A stretch of DNA of 64,000 nt from Paludibacteraceae bacterium (GTDB lineage: Bacteria; Bacteroidota; Bacteroidia; Bacteroidales; Paludibacteraceae), in NCBI GenBank assembly GCA_017556705.1, contig JAFYMG010000009.1, forward strand, positions 104,766 through 168,765, read 5' to 3'. The translations under genes were made by a program, and so were the position numbers. The notes under the pieces are model-generated. The model searched no databases. It was not told the DNA's origin and saw only the letters and a list, made by a program, of their open reading frames with translations. Shown one piece after another: positions 34,201 to 41,214 of the stretch; within the stretch, counting starts at the first letter, position 1; the number at the start of each line of letters is the position of its first letter.

Positions 34201-35582
34201 ACCTCATGATCATTCGCCAAAACCAAGACGCTGCCGCCCAACTAAAATTAAATTCCAACGAAACAAAACTATCTGAAGTAGGTACTATCTATGCCACAAT
34301 GACCTTTACCAAAGAGCACTTGGAGAGTACTACTGCAAGCGAATGGGAAAGACTATACTACTGGATATCCTTCCCATTTGATGTGCGTATCTCGGATGTG
34401 TTTGGCTTTGGCGAGTATGGGAAGCAGTGGATCATTGAGTATTACGATGGTGCTGCACGTGCCAAGAACGGTTATTGGCTGGAGAGCGACACCTATTGGA
34501 AATACATCTCCGACACCACATATGTCGCAGGCAAGAGCAACGAAGATGCGAATGGCAATCCAAACAACGGCGTGTTAGTTGCTAATAAGGGATATGTCTT
34601 GGCACTCGCCAGAAGTATTGCTAATCAAGGACTTTTCAAAAATGGCAACGACTATGTTCGACTTTATTTCCCATCCATGAACGAGATTGGTAGCATTGAC
34701 GGCGATATGCAGAATGTGGTGACTCTACTACAAGAGTACCCATGTACCATCACTGGTCGCGAAGCCTATGACAACAACTGGCATATGATAGGCGTACCAT
34801 CGTATGCAGATAAGAATCATAAACTTACGCAAAATGAACTTATATATTATTACGAATACCAAGCCAGCAGCAACACCTACAAAGTGACAACCGCTCAACT
34901 AAGAGATCCTGACATATCTTCATCTAACGCAAAGAGTGTCACTTTCAAATCAATGCACTCATACATGGTGCAATACGCAGGTACAATCAATTGGCGAAAT
35001 TGGGCAACTACCCCACAACAGTTAGCAGCACGACGCAATACCCATAGCGAGCAGGACACCTACTCTCTTCGTCTAGAGCTACAACGCAACGGCACATACG
35101 CAGATCAGACATTCGTGCAACTCAAAGATGAGAGTACCACCGACTACGATATGAATATCGACTTGACCAAACTCATGAATAGCGGTACGAATATCTACAC
35201 CCTCGCAGGCGAACAACGCATACAGTTGGCTGGTAGTGTGATACCTGTAGCAGAGACCACGATACCAGTGGGTGTGAAAGTGGCAGCAGCGGGTGAATAT
35301 ACCCTCGCTATGCCAGATGGCACCGACGGCATCACCGCGTTGCTCATTGACTATGAGACCAATACAACTACCGACCTTCTCCTAAGCGATTATACCGTCA
35401 CCCTACCAAAGGGTAGCACGGAGAACCGCTTCGCTCTCATCGTGAAGCCACGCAAGACGGCGACCCGCGTAGAGAACATAGGCGAGGGAGCCAAAGATGC
35501 TGATAAATACATCATTGATGGTGCACTCTACCTACAACGCGACGGCAAGTTGTACAATGCACAAGGACAGATCATGCGCTAA
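28281..35582 (+). CDS. Giant secreted InlB-repeat protein with CBM-like N-terminus and sorting-like C-terminus
   Basis: A 2433-residue protein with a signal peptide near 22-45. Residues about 47-240 resemble starch-binding CBM26-like modules. Four InlB B-type repeats (about 247-553) end in YAQW/YAKW/YAHW, and divergent repeats follow (555-812). Five more InlB-type repeats lie at about 1010-1378 (for example TKTGYTFAGWYANAELTG). The remaining 1050 residues are of no recognised family. The tail (VENIGEG...YIIDGALYLQRDGKLYNAQG) matches the type IX-like motif. It is probably a surface or secreted adhesin/glycan-binding protein. The small anchored protein upstream may be co-transcribed. Confidence 0.85.
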   Translation: MNTTFTTCAEKKAKQFLNLLQGYTKGIRLTAILILLLMGVNNVWGDNNVKVYCAIKASDLNCYTLKVNANIGDNNTWRQYTMEKLDETYEGRLIYQATIVERYGGVDALQFQLYEGNDWKTQQQPYNTWTTSSTFANKLYVYDTDKWITKTNDPSYTVYFVNKDSWTGTIKAYAWNSDCDKNKDWSGADMTSTGKTYKGKNIYSITLNKRYANIIFNNGSSKTDDLTLGSTNIGKMFDGSSWVDYNVDPVVTFKANGGTGSDYTQTVKYNTSTALTANKFTRTGYSFNGWKTAANSGTSYANQASVKFTANTTLYAQWTANQYTITYKDQGGSNFSGSHASGYPTKHTYGTATTLSTATKTGYTFDGWFTTQDCTGSAITSLGATAYTAAITLYAKWTANKYTVTLDNQSATTAGTASVQATYGSAMPSATMPQKTGYTFGGYYTAINGGGTKYYNANGSSAKNWDKTAAAILYAQWTAKDITINWDANGGSVTPTSSTYTYDGDAITLPTPSYAGHRFLGWFTAADGGTQITDVGTTNKPYTTVTYYAHWEVSIVEHTVTFAVGTESTEYGTLTAATNSGNITSGSNVIEGTSVTFTAKPNTGYVVEGWYTNATCTEGKHDAGSATYTTTVNDALNVYVKFVEKKWSVAFAASTGGTVTTPSSTPQTVGEVTGISIAATPATGYTFKQWTITSGAGSFTSEATTNSNTFKPTNNSTVTASFNETMSTLTTSNKYDVGNPEYAIPTKSVNSIGVATTATVTATAAGNGYTFTGWTLTNCTRTDGGADDATSITVRSNGDGKAATVVANYAEDLTTSWVLKGSFVDDFATAYKFVKKSGESTGKVAYVSLDLADSKAYRFKVVNGSTWYGNNNSDEQYWIKATAENWDFYSDAGDCHMKSSVAGTYTFKIDFSGTNPKVSVQFPTAYKITYGVGTNKGTDKVTTTPSITSGSLVLASTSITFSKGDTKTGYTWKNWNNKNDGTGTVLGTGDTYVSSNREADITVYACYDLVTYNITYNTNGGTNPNNAQTSYNVTTATFNLPTPTKTGYTFAGWYDNAGLTGNKITQIAKGSTGHQEFWAKWTPNTYNITYKDQGGSDFSGTHADGHPTTHTYGIETTLKTASKTGYTFDGWHTDAACTQNVTSLNATAYTAAITLYAKWKALSFELTWDPNGGTITTPGSPEGGEVEAGTPLKAPTVTKEHYDNTGWNPEVPAVMPGEDVTYIAQWTPKEYKITYNLNGGNGTMTPATYTIESETFTLPNNPTKTGYTFAGWYANAELTGNAVTQIEKGSTGDKTYWAKWDVASYTITFDLEGGTGGTSTLTVQYEAQLPNITIPTKAGHLFLGYYNGDNGTGTQYYDASGKGLKPMPANNLTLYAKWLNSSDCIFFYNNLGWSNVYVYFYNNADGHNYWADGYGTGANKQQKFWENNPYYEMEHGTMTQIKGTNIWYYYATYIKTNQRSKVSFANVNQSCDKEANNTNSYFQNAQVVYRADLDYEKRVPMFVPHTTQSHYFSNTKSTYYNHGYWMNYPTNTGYKLHIFDENGNKINDQLVEIPFEYGDNIIMPWSVNVSLEGATTYAFKIQRADNQWYGNNGTMTTNSSGDVGQTAWEFTTGTNNCKITTTAPGTYVFTLKYDKDRNSNYNYLVGVEYPASVGDYRLAYKDNTHPFHPGHLLKKRAGSDIVSFFVHYDENPLIMLQHVTAIDAKTGAITWETLSTSTLKSMTGIEATGIYNFVLEQTDSEAILQNSATKYTGNFYIRTDATAGGWGNFRQKSNQMTYSSYADNHSNFNHYFVEWIHQGKNVKFTIANDYSYCLSDTLDADDIVTTGNLPKDANVRFGWDSHTNKLSRAYIAGTENEQYRFLVLGGIDDNLKDKDGNTLTNNEIVFTDLEDWIYQADVTANENTMIRLTAQYNNQTQYFKGAADGENQYIPVLTGGASGDYKIRFIYNFKSNHLVTAWLADGNNITENKVLGTDLMIIRQNQDAAAQLKLNSNETKLSEVGTIYATMTFTKEHLESTTASEWERLYYWISFPFDVRISDVFGFGEYGKQWIIEYYDGAARAKNGYWLESDTYWKYISDTTYVAGKSNEDANGNPNNGVLVANKGYVLALARSIANQGLFKNGNDYVRLYFPSMNEIGSIDGDMQNVVTLLQEYPCTITGREAYDNNWHMIGVPSYADKNHKLTQNELIYYYEYQASSNTYKVTTAQLRDPDISSSNAKSVTFKSMHSYMVQYAGTINWRNWATTPQQLAARRNTHSEQDTYSLRLELQRNGTYADQTFVQLKDESTTDYDMNIDLTKLMNSGTNIYTLAGEQRIQLAGSVIPVAETTIPVGVKVAAAGEYTLAMPDGTDGITALLIDYETNTTTDLLLSDYTVTLPKGSTENRFALIVKPRKTATRVENIGEGAKDADKYIIDGALYLQRDGKLYNAQGQIMR

Positions 35583-35629
35583 TGCGTCATTACCCTAGTG
35601 TGAAAAATCACACTTTCACACTATCACAT

Positions 35630-35668
35630 AAAAAAGAGAGTCGAACGTTTCATTCGACTCTTTTTTTT
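35630..35668 (+). terminator. Intrinsic terminator after the giant gene
   Basis: AAAAGAG-TCGAA / TTCGA-CTCTTTTTTTT forms a strong hairpin with a long T-run. An AC-rich repeat (TGTGAAAAATCACACTTTCACAC) precedes it. Confidence 0.82.
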
Positions 35669-35734
35669 CTATCATATAACCTGAATATCTTATCACTCAT
35701 AACTCATCACTCATAGTTCATAACTAAATCCCAC

Positions 35735-36592
35735 TCACACCAACTGGCGGATCAATTGCTCTTCGTCGCCTGGCAACAGAGCTATCGGAGGCAATTCAAT
35801 CATCGTATAAGCGCCATACTGCTGCTTCTGCTGCAAGCGAACCGCAGCACGTGCACACGACACCATCACCTGAGCCGTCAAAGCGGGGTTATTGATGCGC
35901 ATACTAAACTCCAGATGTTGGTTGGCTACTCCACTCGACTCACCATCGCGCACCAAATGAACACCATGGCACACTGTACAGAAAGAATCCAAAGACTCCA
36001 CAACTATCATCTTGGTCTCATCGCTCGCGAAATATGCATCCGCCTTCAGCAATGCCTCTACCTCCTTGGCATCCGCACCCTCCTCTAAAACTACATACAC
36101 CTCGCGGCTATGCACACCTTTACCCATTGGGATAGTCATCGACAGCGCATCCTTCACACCAGGAATAGCCTTCGCTGCCACCGTATGACCCATCGAACGG
36201 CCAGGACCAAAATTGGTATAAGTCACGCCCTGAGGCACCAATGACAAAAACATAGCACGCGCCACAGAGTCAGAGCCTGGGTCCCAACCCGCGGAGATCA
36301 CACTCACCGCCTTATGCTCCTCAGCCACCGCCTTCAGCGATTGGCGAAGATCATAAATCTGCTGGTGGATATCAAACGAATCCACCGTACATATACCCTT
36401 CTGCAGCAGCGCCTTAGCAAATGATTCTACCTCGCGAGTAGGAGTACACAGCAGTACAGCGTCTGCATCTATTGTATCTAGATTATCATTGTGGTGATAT
36501 ACACCAGCGAGCTCTATATCAGGAGCCAATAAGATCGCCTGCTCCGCAGCACGACCTATATTTCCATATCCGAGAATAGCTATTTTCATCAT
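35735..36592 (-). CDS. ddh: meso-Diaminopimelate D-dehydrogenase
   Basis: A 285-residue enzyme that reductively aminates tetrahydrodipicolinate to meso-diaminopimelate in one step with NADPH, supplying lysine and peptidoglycan. It has the Rossmann motif ILGYGNIGRAAEQA, the substrate-loop region SAGWDPGSDSVARAMF, and NFGPGRSMGHTVAAKAIPGV and HGVHLVRDGES, which are characteristic of the family. It is slightly shorter than some homologues but complete. It is monocistronic with its own promoter. Confidence 0.92.
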   Translation of the reverse strand: MMKIAILGYGNIGRAAEQAILLAPDIELAGVYHHNDNLDTIDADAVLLCTPTREVESFAKALLQKGICTVDSFDIHQQIYDLRQSLKAVAEEHKAVSVISAGWDPGSDSVARAMFLSLVPQGVTYTNFGPGRSMGHTVAAKAIPGVKDALSMTIPMGKGVHSREVYVVLEEGADAKEVEALLKADAYFASDETKMIVVESLDSFCTVCHGVHLVRDGESSGVANQHLEFSMRINNPALTAQVMVSCARAAVRLQQKQQYGAYTMIELPPIALLPGDEEQLIRQLV

Positions 36593-36646
36593 AATGTTGT
36601 TCTTCTATATACGTCTAGATTAGTCTAGACACTCTAGAAACAGCTG

Positions 36647-36654
36647 CAAAGATA
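36647..36654 (-). promoter_or_regulatory. Promoter -7 element TATCTTTG for ddh
   Basis: TATCTTTG lies on the minus strand, 55 bases upstream of the ddh start. The leader contains a repeat of TCTAGA-type sequences (36612-36639). Confidence 0.62.
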
Positions 36655-36738
36655 CGCAATTTTCACCATTTTAGCAAACATAGTAGACAAAATATACTTT
36701 TTTTTATAAAAAAGTTTGGTCAATCCAAAAAAAAGCAC

Positions 36739-36746
36739 TAATTTTG
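36739..36746 (+). promoter_or_regulatory. Promoter -7 element TAATTTTG for rplS
   Basis: TTTGGTCAATCCAAAAAAAAGCACTAATTTTGCACC is almost identical (given as positions 36716-36750) to the promoter before the tRNA-Gln(TTG) gene at 40024. The leader to rplS is about 100 bases, which may hold translational control. Confidence 0.7.
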
Positions 36747-36855
36747 CACCGATTTTCGACTATAGTCTCTGGCGATCAGCATAGAGTGCGCTTTTTTGCG
36801 GCTCGAACAGTAGTGTATACTATAGTTATTTAACCCATTAAATAAAACAACCGAA

Positions 36856-37209
36856 ATGGATTTAATGAAAATTGCCGAAGAGGCATTCGCTGGCGAGAAG
36901 AAAGAGTTTCCAGCATTCGCTGCAGGTGATCAAGTGACTGTAGCTTATCGTATTAAAGAGGGTAACAAGGAGCGTATCCAAGAGTTCCGCGGTGATGTAA
37001 TTTGCATCCACGGTAGCGGTGACAAGAAGCGCTTCACTGTTCGCAAGATGTCTGGTAACGTAGGTGTAGAGCGTATCTTCCCTATGGATAGCCCATTCAT
37101 CGAGAAAATTACTGTAAACAAATACGGTAAAGTTCGTCGCTCTAAATTGTACTACTTGCGTGCTCTTACTGGTAAGAAAGCTCGTATTCCAGAGCGCCGC
37201 GTGAAGTAA
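36856..37209 (+). CDS. rplS: 50S ribosomal protein L19
   Basis: A 117-residue ribosomal protein at the 30S/50S interface. It has the N-terminal FPAFAAGDQVTVAYRIKEG and the conserved RVKVERIFP-like segment GVERIFPMDSPFIEKI, and ends KVRRSKLYYLRALTGKKARI. Codon use is strongly biased as expected. It is followed by TTCTAAAAGTTTTAGAAGTTCTAAAG-type micro-repeats and then tRNA-Gln. Confidence 0.97.
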   Translation: MDLMKIAEEAFAGEKKEFPAFAAGDQVTVAYRIKEGNKERIQEFRGDVICIHGSGDKKRFTVRKMSGNVGVERIFPMDSPFIEKITVNKYGKVRRSKLYYLRALTGKKARIPERRVK

Positions 37210-37273
37210 TGTCACTTCGTGACAGTTTTAAAAGTTCTAAAAGTTTTAGAAGTTCTAAAGGTGTCACGATTCT

Positions 37274-37344
37274 TGCCAAATGGTGTAACGGTAGCACTAC
37301 AGATTCTGGTTCTGTCTGTCTGGGTTCGAATCCTAGTTTGGCAA
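37274..37344 (+). tRNA. tRNA-Gln (anticodon CTG)
   Basis: The acceptor TGCCAAA pairs with TTTGGCA. The anticodon stem ACAGA/TCTGT encloses the loop TTCTGGT with anticodon CTG. The T arm is CTGGG-TTCGAAT-CCTAG. CCA is not encoded (the 3' sequence is ACAA). It is about 65 bases downstream of rplS and may be co-transcribed with it. Confidence 0.92.
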
Positions 37345-37352
37345 CAAGAAAA

Positions 37353-37383
37353 GAAGGCTTCCGCTATGGAAGTCTCTTTTTTG
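37353..37383 (+). terminator. Terminator after tRNA-Gln(CTG)
   Basis: GGCTTCC-gctat-GGAAGTC, with one G-T pair, is followed by TCTTTTTT. Confidence 0.65.
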
Positions 37384-37466
37384 ATGGGGAGCTTATAAAT
37401 TGATACTTCACCATCTAAAGGTAATAATATTCAAAAGATTTATACACCTTATTATATATATAAGCA

Positions 37467-38759
37467 ATGAAGAATTTTGTAGAAGAATTGCGTTGGCGCG
37501 GCATGTTGCAAGACATGATGCCAGGCACCGAAGAACAACTCCTAAAAGAACAAACGGCTGCATACCTAGGTATCGACCCTACTGCAGATAGCCTGCATAT
37601 CGGTCACCTATGCGGTATCATGATGCTCAAGCACTTGCAAAACGCAGGCCACAAGCCCATCGCACTCATCGGTGGTGCCACTGGTATGATTGGCGACCCA
37701 AGCGGTAAGTCTGCCGAGCGCAACTTGCTTGATGAAGAGACATTGCGCCACAACCAAGCATGTATCAAAGCACAATTGGAGCGTTTCCTTAACTTCGGAG
37801 AGGGCGAGAACGCGGCTGAGCTCGTCAACAACTACGACTGGATGAAGGACTACACCTTCCTTGACTTCGCACGCGAAGTAGGTAAGCTAATCACTGTGAA
37901 CTACATGATGGCGAAGGACTCCGTGAAGAAACGCTTCAACGGCGAGTGCAGTCAAGGTATGTCATTCACCGAGTTCACCTACCAACTATTGCAAGGCTAC
38001 GACTACGTATATCTCAACAAGCATAAGAACTGTAAGTTGCAGATGGGTGGTAGCGATCAATGGGGTAATATCACCACCGGTACCGAGCTCATCAAGAAGA
38101 TGGGTGGTGGCGAGGCGTTTGCATTGACTTGCCCACTGATTACCAAAGCTGATGGCGGTAAGTTCGGCAAGACCGAGAGTGGCAACGTATGGCTCGACAA
38201 GAAATATACTAGCCCATACCGTTTCTACCAATTCTGGTTGAACGTAAGCGACGATGATGCAAAACGCTATATCCGTATCTTTACATGTTTGGACAAAGAG
38301 ACTATTGATGCATTGATTGCTGCACACGATGAGGCTCCTCATATGCGTGCACTGCAAAAGCGCTTGGCAGAAGAGGTGACCGTGATGGTACACAGCCGCG
38401 AGGATTACGAGGCTGCCGTAGAGGCAAGTAACATCCTTTTTGGTAACGCTACACACGAGGCATTGAGCCGCCTGAGCGAAGAGACATTCTTGCAAGTATT
38501 CGACGGCGTGGAGAAGTACGAAGTAAGTCTTGAGGAGCTCAACGCAGGCATTCCTCCGTTGGATTTATTGGCAGAGAAAACCCTAATTTTCCCATCCAAG
38601 GGCGAAGCGCGCAAGATGATCATCGCCAACGGATTCTCTATCAACAAGGAGAAATTCACTGACCCACAAAAGGCAATCACCGCAGATATGCTGCTCAACG
38701 GCAAGTACTTGCTCTGCCAAAAGGGTAAAAAGAATTATTATATCGTAGAGGCGAAGTAA
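37467..38759 (+). CDS. tyrS: Tyrosyl-tRNA synthetase
   Basis: A 430-residue class I synthetase that charges tRNA-Tyr. The HIGH motif is at 44-47 (SLHIGHLCG) and the KMSKS equivalent is KFGKT (232-236). The tyrosine-binding segments GYDYVYLN and [12 protein letters not shown] are intact. The S4-like C-terminal domain (about 355-425) contains [19 protein letters not shown]. The gene follows the tRNA-Gln terminator and has no clear promoter of its own. Confidence 0.97.
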   Translation: MKNFVEELRWRGMLQDMMPGTEEQLLKEQTAAYLGIDPTADSLHIGHLCGIMMLKHLQNAGHKPIALIGGATGMIGDPSGKSAERNLLDEETLRHNQACIKAQLERFLNFGEGENAAELVNNYDWMKDYTFLDFAREVGKLITVNYMMAKDSVKKRFNGECSQGMSFTEFTYQLLQGYDYVYLNKHKNCKLQMGGSDQWGNITTGTELIKKMGGGEAFALTCPLITKADGGKFGKTESGNVWLDKKYTSPYRFYQFWLNVSDDDAKRYIRIFTCLDKETIDALIAAHDEAPHMRALQKRLAEEVTVMVHSREDYEAAVEASNILFGNATHEALSRLSEETFLQVFDGVEKYEVSLEELNAGIPPLDLLAEKTLIFPSKGEARKMIIANGFSINKEKFTDPQKAITADMLLNGKYLLCQKGKKNYYIVEAK

Positions 38760-38805
38760 GGATATAGAACATCTTATTAAGGCAATAGACTATATTATAG
38801 GCAAT

Positions 38806-38838
38806 AAAATCAGCGAAGCTTTTACTTCGCTGATTTTC
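38806..38838 (+). terminator. Terminator after tyrS
   Basis: AAATCAGCGAAG / CTTCGCTGATTTT forms a strong hairpin with a short loop. Confidence 0.8.
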
Positions 38839-38919
38839 ATTTAAGGGAAATTTCGTAATAAAAAGGTATCATTTATTACGAAAATACAATCTAAAATTGC
38901 GTATTTACTTAAAATATAG

Positions 38920-38927
38920 TACCTTTG
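38920..38927 (+). promoter_or_regulatory. Promoter -7 element TACCTTTG for the PCMD protein gene
   Basis: TTGCGTATTTAC precedes TACCTTTG at the usual distance. The leader of about 55 bases contains CTCCGTGATGGAG. Confidence 0.7.
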
Positions 38928-38988
38928 CAGTGATTTTTGATGTGCTCCGTGATGGAGCAATTATTTTGATAATCACACTATTTGAAGA

Positions 38989-39939
38989 ATGAAAAAAATA
39001 TCTTTACTCTTTTTTTTATGCCTTGCAGCGAATATCTACGCTGAGCGAATTGATACTATTCCATTTGGTGATATGGAGAGTTGGACTGTACGCTATATCA
39101 AAGAATCCAAACTGCTAGGCGGAAAGACCAAAACACTCTATGCTTTGGCACCAACTGATACCATCAGAGAGAATGCTCCATATATGTACGGACAAGGTGG
39201 CAACCCATGGGCAACGAGCAATGCGTATGCCAATGTCATCGGCATTGAAAAAGCAGCCGGCACCATGACCCCTGAGAAGCGTGAAGATGGTAGCACTTGC
39301 TGTAGAATGGACGTGGAGTTGTTGGGCGTGCGCGTGATGGGTATGATTGACATACAAGTGCTGGTACCCGGTACGTTGTTCACGGGACGCAATCTAGAGC
39401 CAATAACCACAGCCAAAGATCCATATCAGAACATTGACTTTGGTGTGCCTTTCACAGGTCGTCCAAGCGCATTGATGTTTGATTACAAGTGTATCATCTC
39501 GCCAGAGCAATGGGTATGGTATGCCAAAGGTATGGCTAAACCAAGAAAACAAGAAGGTCACGATGAAGCAGAAGCCTACATCTATCTGCAACACCGCTGG
39601 GAGGATGAGAAAGGCCATATCCACTCTATTCGCGTAGGTACTGGCTATGAGCGCTTCACACAAACGCAAGAGCAGTGGGTCAACGGACATCGTATAGCTA
39701 TCCACTATGGTGATATCACTACGGAGCCTTGGTATGAGGAGTATATGGGATTCAAATGCATGCAACGTGCAGTAAACTCTCGTGGCAAAGTGACCCCAAT
39801 TATCGAAGAAGGCTGGGATGGCAATTTGGAACCCACGCACATGGTAATCATGCTAACCTCTGGCCGATACGAAGCATTTGTAGGGCATGCAGGCAACACT
39901 TTCTGGGTAGATAACGTGTGTCTCGTCTATGAAGAATAA
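38989..39939 (+). CDS. Exported PCMD-domain protein
   Basis: A 316-residue protein with a signal peptide (1-18) and a beta-rich PCMD domain (putative carbohydrate metabolism domain). Supporting text is NPWATSNAYANVIG, VPGTLFTGRNLEP, NIDFGVPFTGRPSALMFDYK and VDNVCLVY at the end. Such proteins are abundant in gut Bacteroidales and are thought to bind carbohydrate or act in surface assembly; no catalytic activity is established. It is monocistronic between its own promoter and terminator. Confidence 0.8.
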   Translation: MKKISLLFFLCLAANIYAERIDTIPFGDMESWTVRYIKESKLLGGKTKTLYALAPTDTIRENAPYMYGQGGNPWATSNAYANVIGIEKAAGTMTPEKREDGSTCCRMDVELLGVRVMGMIDIQVLVPGTLFTGRNLEPITTAKDPYQNIDFGVPFTGRPSALMFDYKCIISPEQWVWYAKGMAKPRKQEGHDEAEAYIYLQHRWEDEKGHIHSIRVGTGYERFTQTQEQWVNGHRIAIHYGDITTEPWYEEYMGFKCMQRAVNSRGKVTPIIEEGWDGNLEPTHMVIMLTSGRYEAFVGHAGNTFWVDNVCLVYEE

Positions 39940-39941
39940 TC

Positions 39942-39990
39942 AAAAAATGCAGCAAATATGCACTTTTTTCGTATAAAAATGCATTTTTTT
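39942..39990 (+). terminator. Probable terminator after the PCMD gene
   Basis: AAAAAATGCA pairs with TGCATTTTTTT around a long loop and is followed by a T-run. Confidence 0.55.
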
Positions 39991-40023
39991 GTAGAAATAT
40001 TTGGTCAATTCAAAAAAAAGCAG

Positions 40024-40031
40024 TAATTTTG
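40024..40031 (+). promoter_or_regulatory. Promoter -7 element TAATTTTG for the tRNA-Gln(TTG) transcript
   Basis: TTTGGTCAATTC and an A-run precede TAATTTTGCACC, nearly identical to the rplS promoter. The mature tRNA starts about 130 bases downstream, an unusually long leader for a tRNA. Confidence 0.7.
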
Positions 40032-40073
40032 CACCCGCTTTCGAAAGGAAGTGTGAAAAATTCCTCAAGAAAC

Positions 40074-40097
40074 TAAATCAAAACGCGTTTTGATTTA
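40074..40097 (+). repeat. 24-base perfect palindrome in the tRNA-Gln leader
   Basis: TAAATCAAAACG/CGTTTTGATTTA is perfectly self-complementary and flanked by CCTC and GAGG, which extend the pairing. It is either an operator-like site or the core of a leader hairpin. Confidence 0.7.
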
Positions 40098-40162
40098 AGA
40101 GGAGAAACAAGCGAAGCGCTCCACTTGCGCAGCAGGTCAGTTCGCGTAGTTTGTTTGGACGA

Positions 40163-40234
40163 TGACCAATGGTATAAAGGCTATTACGTCAGATTTTGGT
40201 TCTGAAAATCTTGGTTCGATTCCAGGTTGGTCAA
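40163..40234 (+). tRNA. tRNA-Gln (anticodon TTG)
   Basis: The acceptor TGACCAA pairs with TTGGTCA. The anticodon stem TCAGA/TCTGA has loop TTTTGGT with anticodon TTG. The T arm is CTTGG-TTCGATT-CCAGG. CCA is not encoded. Confidence 0.92.
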
Positions 40235-40240
40235 CTAAAG

Positions 40241-40264
40241 AAGCCCGCTTGACGGGCTTTTTTT
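40241..40264 (+). terminator. Terminator after tRNA-Gln(TTG)
   Basis: AAGCCCG-cttga-CGGGCTT is followed by a T-run. Confidence 0.88.
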
Positions 40265-40299
40265 GAGAGAAATCTCAACGTGTGATGGGATACGGGCAG

Positions 40300-40450
40300 C
40301 GTCACAACAAAAGACCGCCTAACGGCTGAAAGAGGTCAGACCGTTGCACTGTCAGAACGGGCTAAAGCCCTGTCAGAATCTGACAGCGAAGCGTTCCGAC
40401 AGCAAAGCGATCTAACAACGCAGTGATCCAACAGCGTAGCGGTCTAAAGA
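40300..40450 (+). repeat. Hairpin-linker repeat array before the L25 gene
   Basis: Small palindromes (GGGC-taaa-GCCC, GC-gaa-GC, GC-aaa-GC, GC-gta-GC) are separated by linkers of a third type: CTGTCAGAAC, TCTGACA, TTCCGACA, GATCTAACA and GATCCAACA. It runs up to the L25 leader. Confidence 0.72.
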
Positions 40451-40489
40451 ATTATCTGCCCCATATTGAGTAACACTTTTATAAAAAAA

Positions 40490-41080
40490 ATGAAAACATT
40501 TGAATTGGTAGGTACTCCACGTAGCGAGTACGGCAAGAAAGCAGCAAAGACTTTCCGCAAAGAGAACCTCGTACCTTGCAACCTCTATGGCAACGGCGAG
40601 AACGTAACTTTCACTGTGACTGTTGACGATGTACGTAAGCTCATCTACTGCCCAGATACAATGGCTGTAGCATTGACTATTGGTGAGACAAAGAAAATGG
40701 CAGTAGTAAAAGAATTGCAATTCCACCCTGTAACTGAGCAATTGTTCCACATCGATTTCCTTGAGGTAACAGAGAACAAGCCAGTGACTGTAGCAATCCC
40801 AGTACAATTGCAAGGTCACGCAGAAGGTGTGAAAGCCGGTGGTAAGTTGCAACTTGAGATGAAGAAGCTCAAAGTGAACGGTATCTATACACAAATTCCT
40901 AACCGCGTAGAGATTGACGTTACCAACCTTGGTTTGGGCAAGAAGTTGTATGTAGAAGCAGTGACAATGGCAGAGGGTTTGAAGTTGATGAACCCAGCAG
41001 ACGCTTGCGTTGCTCGTGTGAAAGCTACTCGTGCTAGCCAACAAGCTGCAGCAGCTGAGACCAAAGGTAAAAAGAAATAA
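40490..41080 (+). CDS. rplY: 50S ribosomal protein L25 (Ctc form)
   Basis: A 196-residue long-form L25 that binds 5S rRNA. It starts MKTFELVGTPRSEYGKKAAK; the ATG at 40490 fits the family, while an earlier TTG does not. It has the N-terminal L25 domain (1-92) and the C-terminal TL5-type beta domain (93-180), ending in a lysine/alanine-rich tail. It is followed by a 16-base-pair terminator. The upstream space is filled by a hairpin-linker array, so the promoter is unclear. Confidence 0.95.
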   Translation: MKTFELVGTPRSEYGKKAAKTFRKENLVPCNLYGNGENVTFTVTVDDVRKLIYCPDTMAVALTIGETKKMAVVKELQFHPVTEQLFHIDFLEVTENKPVTVAIPVQLQGHAEGVKAGGKLQLEMKKLKVNGIYTQIPNRVEIDVTNLGLGKKLYVEAVTMAEGLKLMNPADACVARVKATRASQQAAAAETKGKKK

Positions 41081-41103
41081 TCACCACTCATTAGAGCGGT
41101 AGA

Positions 41104-41139
41104 AATAAGAGTGGAAAAGAAGCCTTTTCCACTCTTATT
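41104..41139. terminator. Strong terminator after rplY
   Basis: The perfect 16-bp stem AATAAGAGTGGAAAAG / CTTTTCCACTCTTATT has a 4-base loop. Confidence 0.8.
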
Positions 41140-41142
41140 AGT

Positions 41143-41206
41143 TTGGAGGAGGCTTCGCTCCTGTTTAGAGGACGCCGCAAAGCGGCTACTGTTTAGAGTT
41201 TAGAGA
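41143..41206 (-). repeat. Hairpin-linker repeat before pth (reverse orientation)
   Basis: GAGGC-ttc-GCTCC, GTTTAGAGGAC and GCCGC-aaa-GCGGC are present. GTTTAGAGGAC is the exact reverse complement of the GTCCTCTAAAC linker near recF, so this copy lies in the opposite orientation. Confidence 0.72.
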
Positions 41207-41214
41207 CACAGAAT

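Noticed and set aside
37209..37403. ORF overlapping tRNA-Gln(CTG)
   Set aside because: It is created by the micro-repeat and the tRNA sequence; the tRNA cloverleaf is clear.
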